Positions 42,983-55,306 of a stretch of DNA of 64,000 bases are shown piece after piece; positions within the stretch are counted from its first letter, which is position 1; each line of letters opens with the position of its first letter. Origin of the DNA: Aralia elata (taxonomy: Eukaryota > Streptophyta > Magnoliopsida > Apiales > Araliaceae). The notes under the pieces were generated by a model that searched no databases, was not told the DNA's origin, and saw only the letters and a program-made list of their open reading frames with translations. Location of the stretch: positions 93,026,720 through 93,090,719 of the forward strand of contig CM068384.1 of the NCBI GenBank assembly GCA_034770075.1. Direction: 5' to 3'. The translations under genes and the position numbers were made by a program.

Positions 42983-44806
42983 ATCAAGTTAGTTTCCAGA
43001 GGCACAAAAGATATCCTAGAAGAGGGGTTGAATAGATTCTATTGGAATGTTTTTTCTTCTTTTTTTTTTTGCTTTCAAAAGAATGACTTTAAAGTTTAGT
43101 TAATAACTACGCACAATGGAATTATGATTTATATTAAAATACCCCTTGTAGAAATATACCGGTAGTAGAGGATATACTAAAGTATTGATAATACGAGTGT
43201 ATAGCATTTATGGCAGTTAAGAAGTGCAAAGAGATAGCGCAAAGGCTTTAAGTGGTTCAGAGCACACAAGACTCATTACTCCACTGTTTTCTACTCCTCG
43301 AGTAGCAAAATCACTAAGGATATCGTTACAACTGCAATCACAAAGATTTCTTCAAGACTCGTAGTCTTGGAAACTCCAGTACACAACGTACTCTTCAAAG
43401 CCAACAGCCTTGGAACTTAGTAAACTAAGACCAACAACCTTAGCAGTCTCTTGTACCCTTTTGGTACTCAGCAAGTCCAACAGGACTTGACTTAGGGTTG
43501 GTCACCTACTGACCCTTTCAGCTTGATAGAGAGTGAATGTTTTGTTGCTACTGAGTTGACTTGAAGCATATGGTTTGATAAACTCAGCAGCGAAGCCAGA
43601 TGTTTCCCTTTGGATTGTAGAAATGATGATTTTTCAAATATTATCTACTTTTCGTTGTACTTGCTTAATGGGATAAATTCAATCCATCTGCCCTATGTAG
43701 ATGGCGTTTGAAAAATCTTTCTATTGAAATGTGGTCGTCTGCATCTAATCTTTCCGTTGAGATGTTTTACTGAGCTTTGGAATAGTTTATTCCTTGTTGA
43801 CTGAGAGTAGTGGGGTGAATCAGCTTCCATTAACTTTGTACCAAGATCGGTGGTAGGGATAGTGCTTTGGATTCTCTGCAAAATATAGATGATTGCTCTT
43901 CACTGTTTTTTTTTTTTGTTAATATTCAGCAACTGGGCTTGGGCAGGTTATTCTACTGTTTAATCATTATGGGCATCTTAGAATTATTCATTCCAGGTCT
44001 GAGTTGCTCGTCTGGAGTGTTGACTCTACAATCTTGCTGAGTAGTGGTGAAGTTTGTCCAACAGTGTGTTAGTAGAGTTGCAGTTCTACAGTCGTTTGAT
44101 GCCTGATGTAGTTTCACTGAGCTCTTCATACTTTATCATTGATCATTCTGAATAGCATTCACACTTTGCCTTTATGTTTCATCATCAGAGGTGCTGATTC
44201 AGGTTTGTGAGTACTAGCTGAGACTACTCCATGATTCTGAGAGGTTTTTTTTTTTTTAATATTCTTTAGACAAAGAGACAACCCTACGTTCTGTCCGAGA
44301 GAGATCTCTTCGTACCTGTCGAGGAAGAGCTCTTCGACCTGTCGATGAAGCTCTACGACCTACTGAGGAACCTCTATGTCCTGCCGAGGAAGCACAACGA
44401 ACTGCCGATGAAGCTTTTATGGATACTACCGACGGCAAGCTCTATGTTCGTATTGGCAAAACTTGCGATGGCATACTTTGACTTCTGCAAAGTTGGCTGA
44501 TATCTCTACGATCCTTTACTCAGATTATGGCAGTACTCTATGATCAGCACACAATATCAACGTTAACAAGTTTGATCTTTTCTATTCTAAGTCCTTTGTA
44601 CATCTCCTTCAGTAACGGACTTTATAACACTTAACAAACTATGCTATAGATCTGATAACTTACCAATACATCAAATAACATCCTCACACATTTGCTAATC
44701 ATCTATTCACAGAATGACACAAATACCAAAATGACTTAACAATTCAGCAACTGATAACATATATACAATAAGAACACACTATCAAATTTAAACCATGATT
44801 CCTAAT
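42983..44806 (-). repeat. Probable 3' LTR of a SIRE-like copia element
   Basis: It lies directly beyond a GGGGGAGATT polypurine tract typical of SIRE/Maximus elements and contains the GAGGGGTTGAATAG phrase common near the ends of such LTRs. No coding frame. The first bases (TATTAGG in element sense) have lost the expected TG. The left boundary is inferred from the end of the Tekay fragment. Confidence 0.5.
44300..44420. repeat. 21-24-bp minisatellite in the SIRE-like LTR
   Basis: About five imperfect units of the type CGACCTGTCGATGAAGCTCTA, with positions 1-12 the most conserved. The reverse frame gives a Ser/Arg-rich repeated peptide that I regard as a by-product. Confidence 0.65.
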
Positions 44807-44817
44807 AATCTCCCCCT
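44807..44817 (-). other. SIRE-like polypurine tract
   Basis: The minus strand reads AGGGGGAGATT after TGTCAACATCAAAT. This context (TTTGATGTTG...AGGGGGAGATT) is characteristic of SIRE/Maximus 3' ends. Confidence 0.65.
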
Positions 44818-45079
44818 ATTTGATGTTGACATAACCAGTAGTTAAATCATATCATCAGTTCTAATGTAAGAGTAAATATGCCTTATAGTATAGTGATCAA
44901 CTATATTTTTAGATGACATCATGAATTTTATTGATGATAAAATGAATATTACATTATGTGGCAGTTTCATCAATAAAGAGAAAGAGAAAATTACAAAAGA
45001 TTTAAAACCTTAGTTTCTTTTTCCTCTTGCGCCTCTCTTAGTCCTTGGAGGATTGGCTCTTTCATATGCAACTCTTCTT

Positions 45080-47634
45080 CTAGTTTTCCCTGCCTTCCTC
45101 AGTCATCTGTTGAAATTCTTCAATCTGCTCTTGATTGAGGCCAGAAGAGGGCATATGACTTTCTCCTTCACCATAGGGGTGAGTCCCATGCAAGTGTCGA
45201 TTTAACACTTTAGGATTACCTGATGGTTTATGAACTCCTGTTGGAGTTACATCAGGCATTCTTCTGTAGGATTGAGGGACTTCACTTCTTATGGGAATGG
45301 CATTTATGGGCTCTTCTTCTGTTAGATTTGATGATTTAGACTGCCTAGGCTGCCTTGGTTGCCATGGTTGCTCTCTTCCCCTACTGCTGCTTGATTCCCT
45401 CTTTTCTTTGCCTTTTGTTTTCTCCCCCTTTATGTCAGCATCTAACCTTCGAACCTCTTGGGAGAGTTTCTCAACACCTTGCACCAATTCTTGCATTTTG
45501 AGATCGAGATTGAGTGTTGTTAGCTCTTTGTTCAACGAATTGAGCTTCAGTTCTCTCACTTTGCTAGTGCATAAGGGCGAGAGCATTGTCAGTCCTTTCC
45601 ATCTGTTGGAGAGATAGGCGCTAAAAGTTTTTGATGGAGGTGCTCAAATCAAAGAGTTTCTCATTTACTAGCTTGTTTTGAGCAGACTGGGTCTCCTGAA
45701 GGGAGATAATTGCGGATTTGTGATCAGCAATTTCCTTTTGATATAATTTGTCCCTTCTATCAATGCCGTTCATTAATTCTTTGATGATTTCCTTCAACCT
45801 TTTGGTTAATTCAGTACGAAGATTGTTGGTGTGAGCATTAGCAGCATCAACAAGCTCATTGAATCTTCTATGGAGGGCAAGAGAATTTGCTTCAACATTT
45901 TCCTCCATGTCTTTAGCCATTCCGACAGTGAGATCAGCTAATTCTCCTATCGTGGGAATGAGTTTGACACGCTCAAGAATTTGCTTGATCTCATGTGGAG
46001 ATGCTTCCTTGATGCTATCTTGGAGATTTGCCAAAGCAATGACCAGGTCAAAGTATTCATTATGGGATGAGGATGGTATATTAGCGGGAATATTTTGGGT
46101 AGCTGTTTGAAGTGTGGGAGATGAAGTAGTTTGATTGACGGTTGTAGGGTTAGCACACTCTACGATCGCAGAGTTGATCGTAGAGTGGGTTGACTCTATG
46201 TTTTGTGTTTGGAGGGTGAGCTGAGCATCAGTCATAGAGTTTAGGGACTCTACGACTGGAGATGGTTGGGCATCTAGTTCATTAGAGACAGAGTTTTGAG
46301 ACCCTGTAACTGAAAGTGGACTCCTTGGGTTAATGATGACCTCATTCCATCTAGGTATCTCATCAAAATGATAGTAATATGGCAAAGGAGAGTGATTCAA
46401 CTTAAATGATGAGGGAATGAAATATACCTTTTGCTCGTTAACCTGAAATGGATAGTTGGTCAACAGCTTCTAAGCAAATGTGCCAATGTTGGGGAATTCT
46501 AGGGCAAGCACTGAAATGGCTGGATAGGTCTTGAAAGCCCAGAACATGTGATCCCAAGAATTGAGTATTAGTGCTTGATGAAATGGCATTCTTCGTAAGT
46601 AGGCAAATAGGCAGTTATAGGTGAAATGCCTCTGTCCATTTCTACCTTCAGCAGTGATTTCTAGACTTTCATCTTCGTCTTCATCATTTGAATCATCACT
46701 GATCTCCACAGCCCCATCATGTTCAACCATTGTCTCTTTCCTTTCTTCTTCCATTTCATCACTGAACTCCACAGTCTCTTTACCTCTCTCAGCATGAATA
46801 CTAGGTTCTTTAGGGATTGGCGGACCTTCATAGTAATCTTCAGATTGCTACCCCTCAATCTGAGCAGTGACAGGTTCAGGAACATCAGGTGTCTTCCTCT
46901 CAGCATGAGCACCTCTCCGTTCATCTATTACTTGTTGCTCCCCCTCAGTTGGAGCGACGGTTTGATTTGCCAGTCTCATTTATTCTTCTTTGATCTTTAG
47001 CATTGCATCATTGAGCTCTTTTTGAGCTAAAGTCATCAGCTTCTTCTTCAATTTCTTTGGATCGGGTTCAGCAACCTTCCCAGCCAATTGTTCAGCAATA
47101 GTGGCCATTGGGTCAGGCTAACCAACATCTTCATCAGCTTCTTCTGTTCTTAACTCTATGATCATAGAGTGAGGATTCTCAGCGATCATGGGAAGGCTTT
47201 GCTTAGAGCTGCATTTTCCCTTCTTATGATACACCTTTAAACTTGGTGGTGTTTCTCCAGAAGCTTATTCCATTTGTTTTCTCTTCTTCTCTTCTGCTTC
47301 AGTAGATAGAGAAGGCCTTGATTGAGCAACCGAAGATGTAGGTCCTTCATTTGATGACCCTTGAGGTTCCTCTTCAGTTTGGGACACTGCCCTCTTTTTC
47401 CTTTTGCTTTTCCTGGTTAGAGCTAGCACCTCTTGATCTACCTCATCAGTTTCTTCTACAACTACAAACATGTTTTTCATAGAAGGCTTTCTTACTTCAC
47501 TCTGAGTCTTCTCACTGTCTGAGCTGATTTCAAATTCCCAGTTGGATTCCTTTTCCAGTTCATAAATAACTTTTGAGTGATCTTTTTGTGGAAATTTATA
47601 GCTTCTCCTTCATCATCCCCAATTCGATCTCCTT
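45080..47634 (-). pseudogene. Degenerate env-like/extra ORF region of a SIRE-like copia
   Basis: On the minus strand, several open pieces in two frames (47634-47492, 47480-47265, 46924-46661, 46772-46470, 46463-45621, 45586-45080) form one low-complexity protein: basic stretch RKSKRKKRAVS, an acidic run DDSNDEDEDESLE, a hydrophobic and aromatic segment with FAYLRRMPFHQALILNSWDHM, the motif YYYHFDEIPRWNEVIINP, and a long coiled coil (about 46000-45640). A TAG at 46472-46470 and frame changes near 47485, 46700-46770 and 45600 break it. Its position between (missing) pol and the PPT, same strand, is that of the env-like ORF of SIRE elements. I see no clear signal peptide or fusion peptide, so 'env-like' is by position. 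The 5' part is lost in the gap. Confidence 0.5.
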
Positions 47635-47734
47635 NNNNNNNNNNNNNNNNNNNNNNNNNNNNNNNNNNNNNNNNNNNNNNNNNNNNNNNNNNNNNNNNNN
47701 NNNNNNNNNNNNNNNNNNNNNNNNNNNNNNNNNN
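47635..47734. other. Assembly gap (100 N)
   Basis: Exactly 100 undetermined bases, a conventional placeholder length, so the true distance is unknown. It separates the SIRE-like region from the LARD-like LTR. Confidence 0.99.
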
Positions 47735-48197
47735 GTGCAATAATATTATCCTTCAACTATTTTATTTAAATCCAATAAATAGTACCCTTAGCGATATTTC
47801 TCGAATCCGCCAAATTAGCTAATAACGAAAAACTTTCATACTTATTAATCATCGTCTATACATAATCTAGGTTATAATATAACCTTTAAACAACCTTACC
47901 ACATACATATTATCAATAAAAGTCTATTTTTATTTCAATAATAATTCATAAGCTCGAATTACCAAGGCTACCCATGGACTTCGCGATCGTTACAATTATT
48001 AACACTATTTAACTCATTCATTCTGTATCTATGTATATATATTACAATTGAATTATATATACATATTAAAACTCACCAAATAAATCACATCAAATGTATA
48101 ATAAGCACATATATATTTAAACTCGACTCAATGAATAAGAATTATTCTATATTCAATTCTTATTATAATTATTTTCGAAAAAATTCGGGTTGTCACA
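47735..48197 (-). repeat. LARD 3' LTR remnant next to the gap
   Basis: It aligns with 54866-55306, ending GGTTGTCACA at 48197. Most differences are added single bases in homopolymers or short insertions, which suggests sequence error near the gap. Confidence 0.85.
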
Positions 48198-48928
48198 ACT
48201 CCTTATCCTTACTTATAAGGATAATTTCCGTCCTCGGAATCCACCAAAATATCAAACCTCTTACTACGAGTTTTAGTCTCAATTTCTTTTCGAAATTTTC
48301 TATCGTTGAATAATTTCAACGTATTACTATAACATAGGTTTTATTCCATAACCTTTATCAGTCACAATTATATACTAAGTATTATCCTGCCCTTCAACCC
48401 ATCAATCTCCTTTTCTAAGGATCATCTCATTGTATGCCACAATCATCATAATAATTTAATATCATGATTTACTAACTCATAAATATTAGGGATATTACAT
48501 TCACCCATTCTTCTAAGAATTTCGTCCTCGAAATTACAACATATTCATCTTTGCTCATTCTACCCATCAATCTCTCTAAGAATTTCACTTCTTATTTTCG
48601 GAATTACATCCGCTTCTTCCAGGAAATATTACTCCCATAATTACTATCCTGCTCATGTCCATTCATTCATACATACTTTTAACAAAGCTTTACGCTTTCC
48701 TCTTCCAAGGATTCATTTAGAATCGTCGCATTCTATGACTACTTCTTTTCTAGGGAAAATTACCCTTTTCACATTCAGTTTCCAGAATAATGGAATATCT
48801 TTCAGGAGTCTTCAACAATGGTTCGATAATTGTGAAGCGATATGAATCATTGAGTGGCCACCACGGCACTTACCTCTTACATGAATTACCAATATTGGAT
48901 GCTGAGTGGTCATTAAGGACCAAGAACA

Positions 48929-49039
48929 CATACTAGAATCACCAGAAATTCATCTGATAACCCAACATACTAGAATCACCAGAAATTCATCTGATAACCC
49001 GACATACTAGAATCACCAGAAATTTATCTGATAACCCAA
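48929..49039. repeat. 37-bp repeat, three copies
   Basis: CATACTAGAATCACCAGAAA plus 17 more bases, at 48929, 48966 and 49003, nearly identical. Confidence 0.9.
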
Positions 49040-50184
49040 CATACTAATACAATAGGTGATTAGCCTACTATACCCGAGGTCATGCATAACCCCTTTTACA
49101 TACTGTTTGCGCGCAGCAGTCGGATTTTCCCGACATCAAAAATGTTATCCCTTCTATGAGGGTTGTTCATCTCAGCAGATATAAAAAGCCCCGCACCAAA
49201 ACAATTTGGTTTGGAAAACATTCTCAAAGAATTCTTGAATTTCATAATCACATTTCAACATTCGTCTAGCCGAATCAAATAGCTTAGACTTACATCAACA
49301 GTTCGGACATCAATCGAAATATTTTAGCCACTCAATTGGCATACTTTTTCGTACTTTAAAGAAAACAAAAATCATTTTACGACGTCATAATACTGCACTG
49401 TTGCAACAGTGTGTTAGGATTCCGTCATTTTCTGACTTTGTCATACTACATCATACCTTAGTGGGTTGGCGATCCTATGATCACATCCAACACTAGGTTA
49501 ATCTGCATTGATGACTCCATCATCTGTCATTCTACACCAGGTTCCATGATGCATTGATGACAATTTAAAAAATACATTTTGATATTTTCAAATCAACTTT
49601 GTCTAGCCGAAACTATTAGCATAGACATATGAATAATAGTACATTTAAAATCCCTGGTCCAGAAATCTGGCCACATACATTTTTCGAGGAGCAAAAGTGC
49701 AAATGTCAGCACGAAGTCAATAAATTTCGAAGTCTAGCATAGCTAAAAGATTTGGAATATCCATGTCTCCTCATCAACTCAATTCTCTCTTCAATACACC
49801 ATTACTTAATAATTCTATCTATTTCAAACATCACTATTGCTTATCATTTTGAGAATTCATAATCTCGCTCTACAACTTTCCTATACCCCAATATAGTTCA
49901 TCAACTTACCACACATTATGAGTTCAGGAACTTGCCACAATAATATGAGTTTTAGGAACTTGTCCTAGCAATACGTAGTCCAAGAAACAAATCAAGGACT
50001 GTCCATACGCTGAGGGGCTCAAAACATATCATATGATTATGAGTCACGAACTTACCATAAGTATGAGTTTCAAGAACTCGCACCTAATCTTATTATTCTC
50101 TAACCATCAAATATAGATATGAGAAAAGAATCACCTTCTCATCATACGTATACCGCTAGCGCGATACCAGGTTCCAACGATTAT

Positions 50185-50425
50185 CAATATAGGAAGCTAA
50201 GTGATTGTCGAACCCATCACAATCCCCTGCCCATACAAGGAATCGATCAACTCGGCCACTAATCAATATAGGAAGCTAAGCGGTTGTTACACCAAGCACA
50301 AATTCCCCGCCCATACAAGGAATTGTTCAACTCAACCACTATACCGATATAGAAAGCTAAGTGGTTCTCAAACCAAGCACGAATTCCCCGCCCATACAAG
50401 GAATTGCACAACTCAGCCACTAACA
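50185..50425. repeat. About 80-bp repeat, three copies
   Basis: Units start at 50185, 50264 and 50345; each has a TATAG(G/A)AAGCTAAG start, a GCCCATACAAGGAAT core and a CAACTC(G/A)(G/A)CCACTA end. More diverged than the 37-bp array. Confidence 0.9.
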
Positions 50426-51034
50426 TGAGTCCTCAATTGAAATCACCCCCAATCCTAGCTTACTCGTCGCTCAACAAGAATTTAATTGGTGTTTCATCAT
50501 CCATAACTCTTTCTGAGTTATACTCGCACTATCTCATAGTACTATTTATCTATAGCATTGAGCTAAAATTTTTAATCATTCAATTGATCATTTATCATTC
50601 TATGACTTAATCCAATCACTTAGTGATCTTACTCTAACAATCGTTTTACATTAACGATCTTCTTATCCTACGATCGTTTCATCTTAACGATCTCTTGTAC
50701 TCTTCTCTTTAATCACAATATATGATTTTATTGCATCTTTACGCCTTATAGACCCTCGTCTATGATTGATCAATACTTATCATCTATATCACTTGGAGTC
50801 AAGTAACTCCTCCCAATTCTCATCTTTTATAACGCATCGAGATTCTTCTTTGAATCATCTTATATATATCTCAACTCTTACTATGAATTTTTCTAAATTC
50901 ATTTACTATCAATTAAACTCTATTTGAGTTTTATATCTATTCACTATCTTCATCATTATCATCTTCCTTCACTATAGTTATAGCCTAAGGTACTCTTACC
51001 TAAGGTTTATAACCTATCAGCTTTGATACCAACC

Positions 51035-54000
51035 TGTGACGCCCCCAAATCCGGTTACCTTATCCACGAATTCGGTGCATCACTGTGCCATTCATATATC
51101 AATCTAACAATAACTTAATGCGGAAAAATAACATATTTACATTGATATAATATAAATATTGTCGTCCCAAGCCTCGAAACCATGACTAAAACATGATCTT
51201 ACTACATGAAAGTAATTACAAGATTATTACAACATTTTCCTATCTAATCTCAGGTACGAAGACCTTAATTAATACATCATTTAATAATCGTCACAAATAT
51301 AACCGCTTATTCATGTTGTACGTAACAGTACTATACAACAATAAGTATTAAAACTTACCATCACACTCTTTATTACAAATCCAGATTTCGTAACCTTTAA
51401 ATACTACACTTATGATCAAGGTCGAGTAAATACCATGGTCCTTTACAATATCTCATATGTGAACGCAAGATTCAAATTCCTGACTTATTCGATCCCTGAA
51501 TATAACGCAAGGTTAATCAATAACCAAAACAATCGTTATAAAAATGTCCTTTATACATCATCGTCATCCTTCTAGTTTACTATAACAAGTAACTAACATA
51601 ATCACATCATAAATACTATAATGGATAACCTTCATCTTTAACTCAAGGTTTAGATATTCAAATTCACGTACATCATACACTGTCATCACCGCTAAATAAT
51701 TACAATAAAGAAACAATTTTGCAACCTTTCTTGAATCCCTGTGCCTCTACTCCTTATCATCACGATATCAAGATAATTGCATTGCATCGTAAATCTGCAA
51801 AAGTTTTATTTTTGCAAGAATGAGCACGACGGCTCAGCAAGAACTAACAGTTTTCACATTTCATGCTTCACGTAACACATAAGTTTGCATTTATCCATGG
51901 ATCATGATTCTCATACTATGCATCTTACTCATGCATTATAAATCTTATGCAATTCATCTGTATACATGCATCATGTATCTCATAGCATACTTCATGCATC
52001 TCACATTATATATTCACAATAGTTCAAGTTCCACATAGAACAATATAGTCACCATAGTTTCACATTGTGCACACTTTAATCATGCTCGCGTATAATTCAG
52101 TATAACAATGAAAGATTTAGTAATCAAGTCATGTACATCAATACATTTAAATAAGTCAACAAGTTACTGAAAGAACTTGCCTTTAAGCGTTCCTTGCCAA
52201 ATTATGATGAGTCGTCCTTCAAATATCCTACACAATTTATTTAACAATAAAATACCAATTAGCCACTAAAAAGGCTTCATATAATGGTTTACAATATAAC
52301 AACTCTTATCTCATATTGTTCGCGCATTATAAATTAATAACGCGATTAACTCTAAAACGTTACTCGGCGTCGCGTCGTTTGAAAAACGTTACGACCCTTA
52401 TCACCATCAATACTTATTGGTTACATTAAACCCCATCCCGTATCTTATAATGGTTCGTTTCATTTGAATCGAGACATTATTCAAGTTCATTAACACTTTA
52501 CACGGCGTTTCGACGTTTACACGTCACACACCTAATTCGCCTCCTTTGCATGTGCTTAGCATGCTCATGCATTGGTTTATAACACACTATCAGGTTTCAT
52601 TATTATTAGAAACAAAATATTAAACAAGATTATACACACTAGTTACGACGTTACGATGCTTGCACGTCTATACGCTAAACTTGATTATTCGAACGCCCAG
52701 GCGACATGCATTTGCGTACGCCTAACATGGCCCATTCAATTTATCTAGTACTCATTGGTTAATGTTTAAGTATCATTATAAATCATAAACATTCATGTTA
52801 TAAAACTTAGAACATCATTTAACATTTTCGGGAGCATTACGCGTGCTTACGCGCCTGACATGCTCGACACTCTCTCCGATTGCCTCCAAAAACACATTAG
52901 TCACACAAAATGGTCAATTTGGGAATTGATCCCGACCTCAAATTGAAAAACTCAAAGAACAAAAGTTGTAGGGTCTACTCGTTCTCTTTCCGAATCATCT
53001 TGAATCATCTCAATCCGAGTTCGTATGAGAAAGTTATGCCCATTTTACTAAAGGACGTCGGAGCAGTTGTTGCCCAGTTTCCTTACCAGCGCCGTTGGCG
53101 CTCAACAATGGCCTATGGCCAGCGCCTACAGCGCTCCTATGCAGTAGCTGGCCCCGTGGCCAGCGCTTACAAGCGCCCAGCCAAGCGCCGTTGGCGCTAG
53201 GCCTGAGTCTCCAACCCGTTTTGCTTCCCGGAATGCTCTGTTTTGGTGTTCTAAGACCTATCTTGCTTCCAATCACCATAACTCCCTCAATACACGTTCA
53301 AATTGGTCCGTTATGGACTCCTATGGACTCCTAAGACATAGGGCTACAACATATCAAAAATTCAGAGTTATTCATTAACATTAACATGGCCAAAATCTTA
53401 GGCCAAAGTTAATCAACTCATGCTTTTATTTTCGTGTTTCTTCGTGTTCTTCGTGTTCTTCACAAAAAATCTTCAACCAAAATCATTGTTTTAACTCCTT
53501 TTTACTCCATTCCAACTGGGTTAACTTCACAACCCATGGAAGTACAATATCATACCAACAAACAAATTAACCCAACATAAAATCAAAGTTACAAGTCCTC
53601 TAAAATATTCGTCCGAATGGTCTATTTGTCCAAAAATGTCCAAAGTTCATCCTTAAAAGCCAAGGTTCGGATTTTTTGTTCGTTTTTGTTCTACTTTGAC
53701 GTTATTAATGGCTTATAAAGTCTCTTGGTAACATTGATAAACAAACACAAACAACAACAACAACAACCAAAAACTTCCAGAAAATCAAAACCCATCAAAA
53801 AGCTTCAAAAACTCAAAAATGGTGGAAGTGAGCTTGGAGAGGGTGGTTACCTCTTGATTCTTACTTCTTGAAGGTTATGGAGGTTTGCTAGAGCTTCCTC
53901 TTCCTCCTTCCGCTCTTACTTCTTCTCCTCTTCTCATTCTCCTTCTTCACCCGTGCTTCTTCTTCTTCTTCCTTTCTTTTCCGGCAACTTCCTTCTCTTT

Positions 54001-55306
54001 TCCCCGGCGACCTTCCTTCTTGCAAGCTCTCTCCTTCTCTCTCTCCCTCTCTATCAGCTGAACCAAATGGGAAAAATGGAAAGGTTTGGGAGAAGTGGGG
54101 GGGCTTTGGGAGGATGAAAATGAGGCTATCAAGGAGAAGTTGGGGACTCAATGAATTTTGTCCAACAATTGCTAGGTTTGCCCGACCACTTCCTCCTCCC
54201 TCAATTCTTATTGGTCTAAAATGTTTGGTTGGTCCCCTCTTGGAGTGACAAGCCAAAATAAATACACAAATACACAAAATTATATCCGATAACTCCCACT
54301 TTTGTACCAACTTTGGTCAATAACTCTACCCAAAATTAAAATGGGTATGCCCATAAAATATTGGGACGCGAATAAATATTTATTATGGGGTTTGTCCATT
54401 TATTCGGAACACACATATTATACATTTCGGATACGGATAAAATCACGTATCAGCTCAAATAAAATTTCTGACACTTGGAAAAATTATTCCTACGCATACA
54501 CGTATTTATGAAATTATTCAACATCGAAAAAGACATAAACATATTATGGCATGAATCGTGCCTCGGGAAACGTGCCCGGTGAATAGTGATTTTGCGATCT
54601 TTTGCAAAAAATCAACTATTCACTCCTACGGTTCAACAACGCATAAAAATTCATACATTGACCTCATCTAGGTTATAGAATAACCTTAAAACACGTCGCA
54701 TAAAAATAATATTTAATCCATTAATAATATTAATAAACCCAAATTACAAAGGTATTCACGATTCGCGATCGCTACTCTTCCCGATTAACTCCCCATAATC
54801 ATATACATCAACGTACATATATCTCACCCATATATTGGGTTAGCATCTTTACAATAAATAACTCGTGCAATAATATTATCCTTCAACTATTTATTTAATC
54901 CAATAAATAGTACCTTAGCGATATTTCTCGAATCCGCCAAATTAGCTAATACGAAAACTTTCATACTTATTAATCATCGTCTATACATAATCTAGGTTAT
55001 AATATAACCTTTAAACACTTACCACATAATATTATCAATAAAAGTCTATTTTTATTCAATAATATATCATAAGCTCGAATTACCAAGCCAAGCTACCCAT
55101 GACTCGCGATCGTTACAATTATTAACTATTAACTCATTCATTCTGTATCTATGTATATATATTACATTGATATATATACATATTAAACTCACCAAATAAA
55201 TCACATAAATGTATATAACACATATATATTTAAACTCGACTCATAATAAGAATTATTCTATATTCAATTCTTATTATAATTATTTTCGAAAATTCGGGTT
55301 GTCACA
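51035..55306 (-). repeat. LARD 5' LTR (4272 bp)
   Basis: In plus sense TGTGACGCCC to GGTTGTCACA, with the PBS on the left. No gene. It holds a GC-rich block with palindromes at 53088-53198 and, at about 53890-54130, a purine/pyrimidine-biased stretch (CTTCTTCTTC type) whose open frames are compositional. The right flank is GATAA. Confidence 0.85.

Larger units (their letters stand above)
48198..51034 (-). other. LARD internal region, non-coding
   Basis: No frame longer than about 75 codons and no retroelement domain on either strand. It contains the PPT (about 48198-48210, minus AAGGATAAGGAGT), a second LTR-end/pol-end-like junction at 48493-48534, two minisatellites, and a PBS at 51020-51031 reading TGGTATCAAAGC (one mismatch to the iMet PBS). 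Confidence 0.75.
47735..55306 (-). mobile_element. LARD-like non-autonomous LTR element
   Basis: Minus orientation: 5' LTR 51035-55306, PBS, internal region 48198-51034 without gag, protease, RT or integrase, PPT, and a 3' LTR reduced to 47735-48197 by the gap. LTRs over 4 kb with a non-coding internal region of a few kb fit the LARD class. The iMet-type PBS and the AATTTCGAGGACGAAATT sequence near its 3' end indicate descent from a Tekay-type gypsy element. Mobilisation would need proteins from another element. Confidence 0.75.

Noticed and set aside
44256..44438. 60-codon minus ORF with Ser/Arg repeats (SSAGHRGSSVGRR)
   Set aside because: A by-product of the 21-24-bp minisatellite in a non-coding LTR.
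53034..53279. ORFs on both strands in the AGCGCC-rich block
   Set aside because: Compositional; no family resemblance.
53888..54310. 140-codon minus ORF rich in Glu/Lys/Arg (EREGEREGE, KRKEEEEEA)
   Set aside because: It lies over a purine-biased stretch of the LARD LTR; low-complexity composition and no conserved motif. A promoter-proximal leader peptide cannot be excluded but is unsupported.
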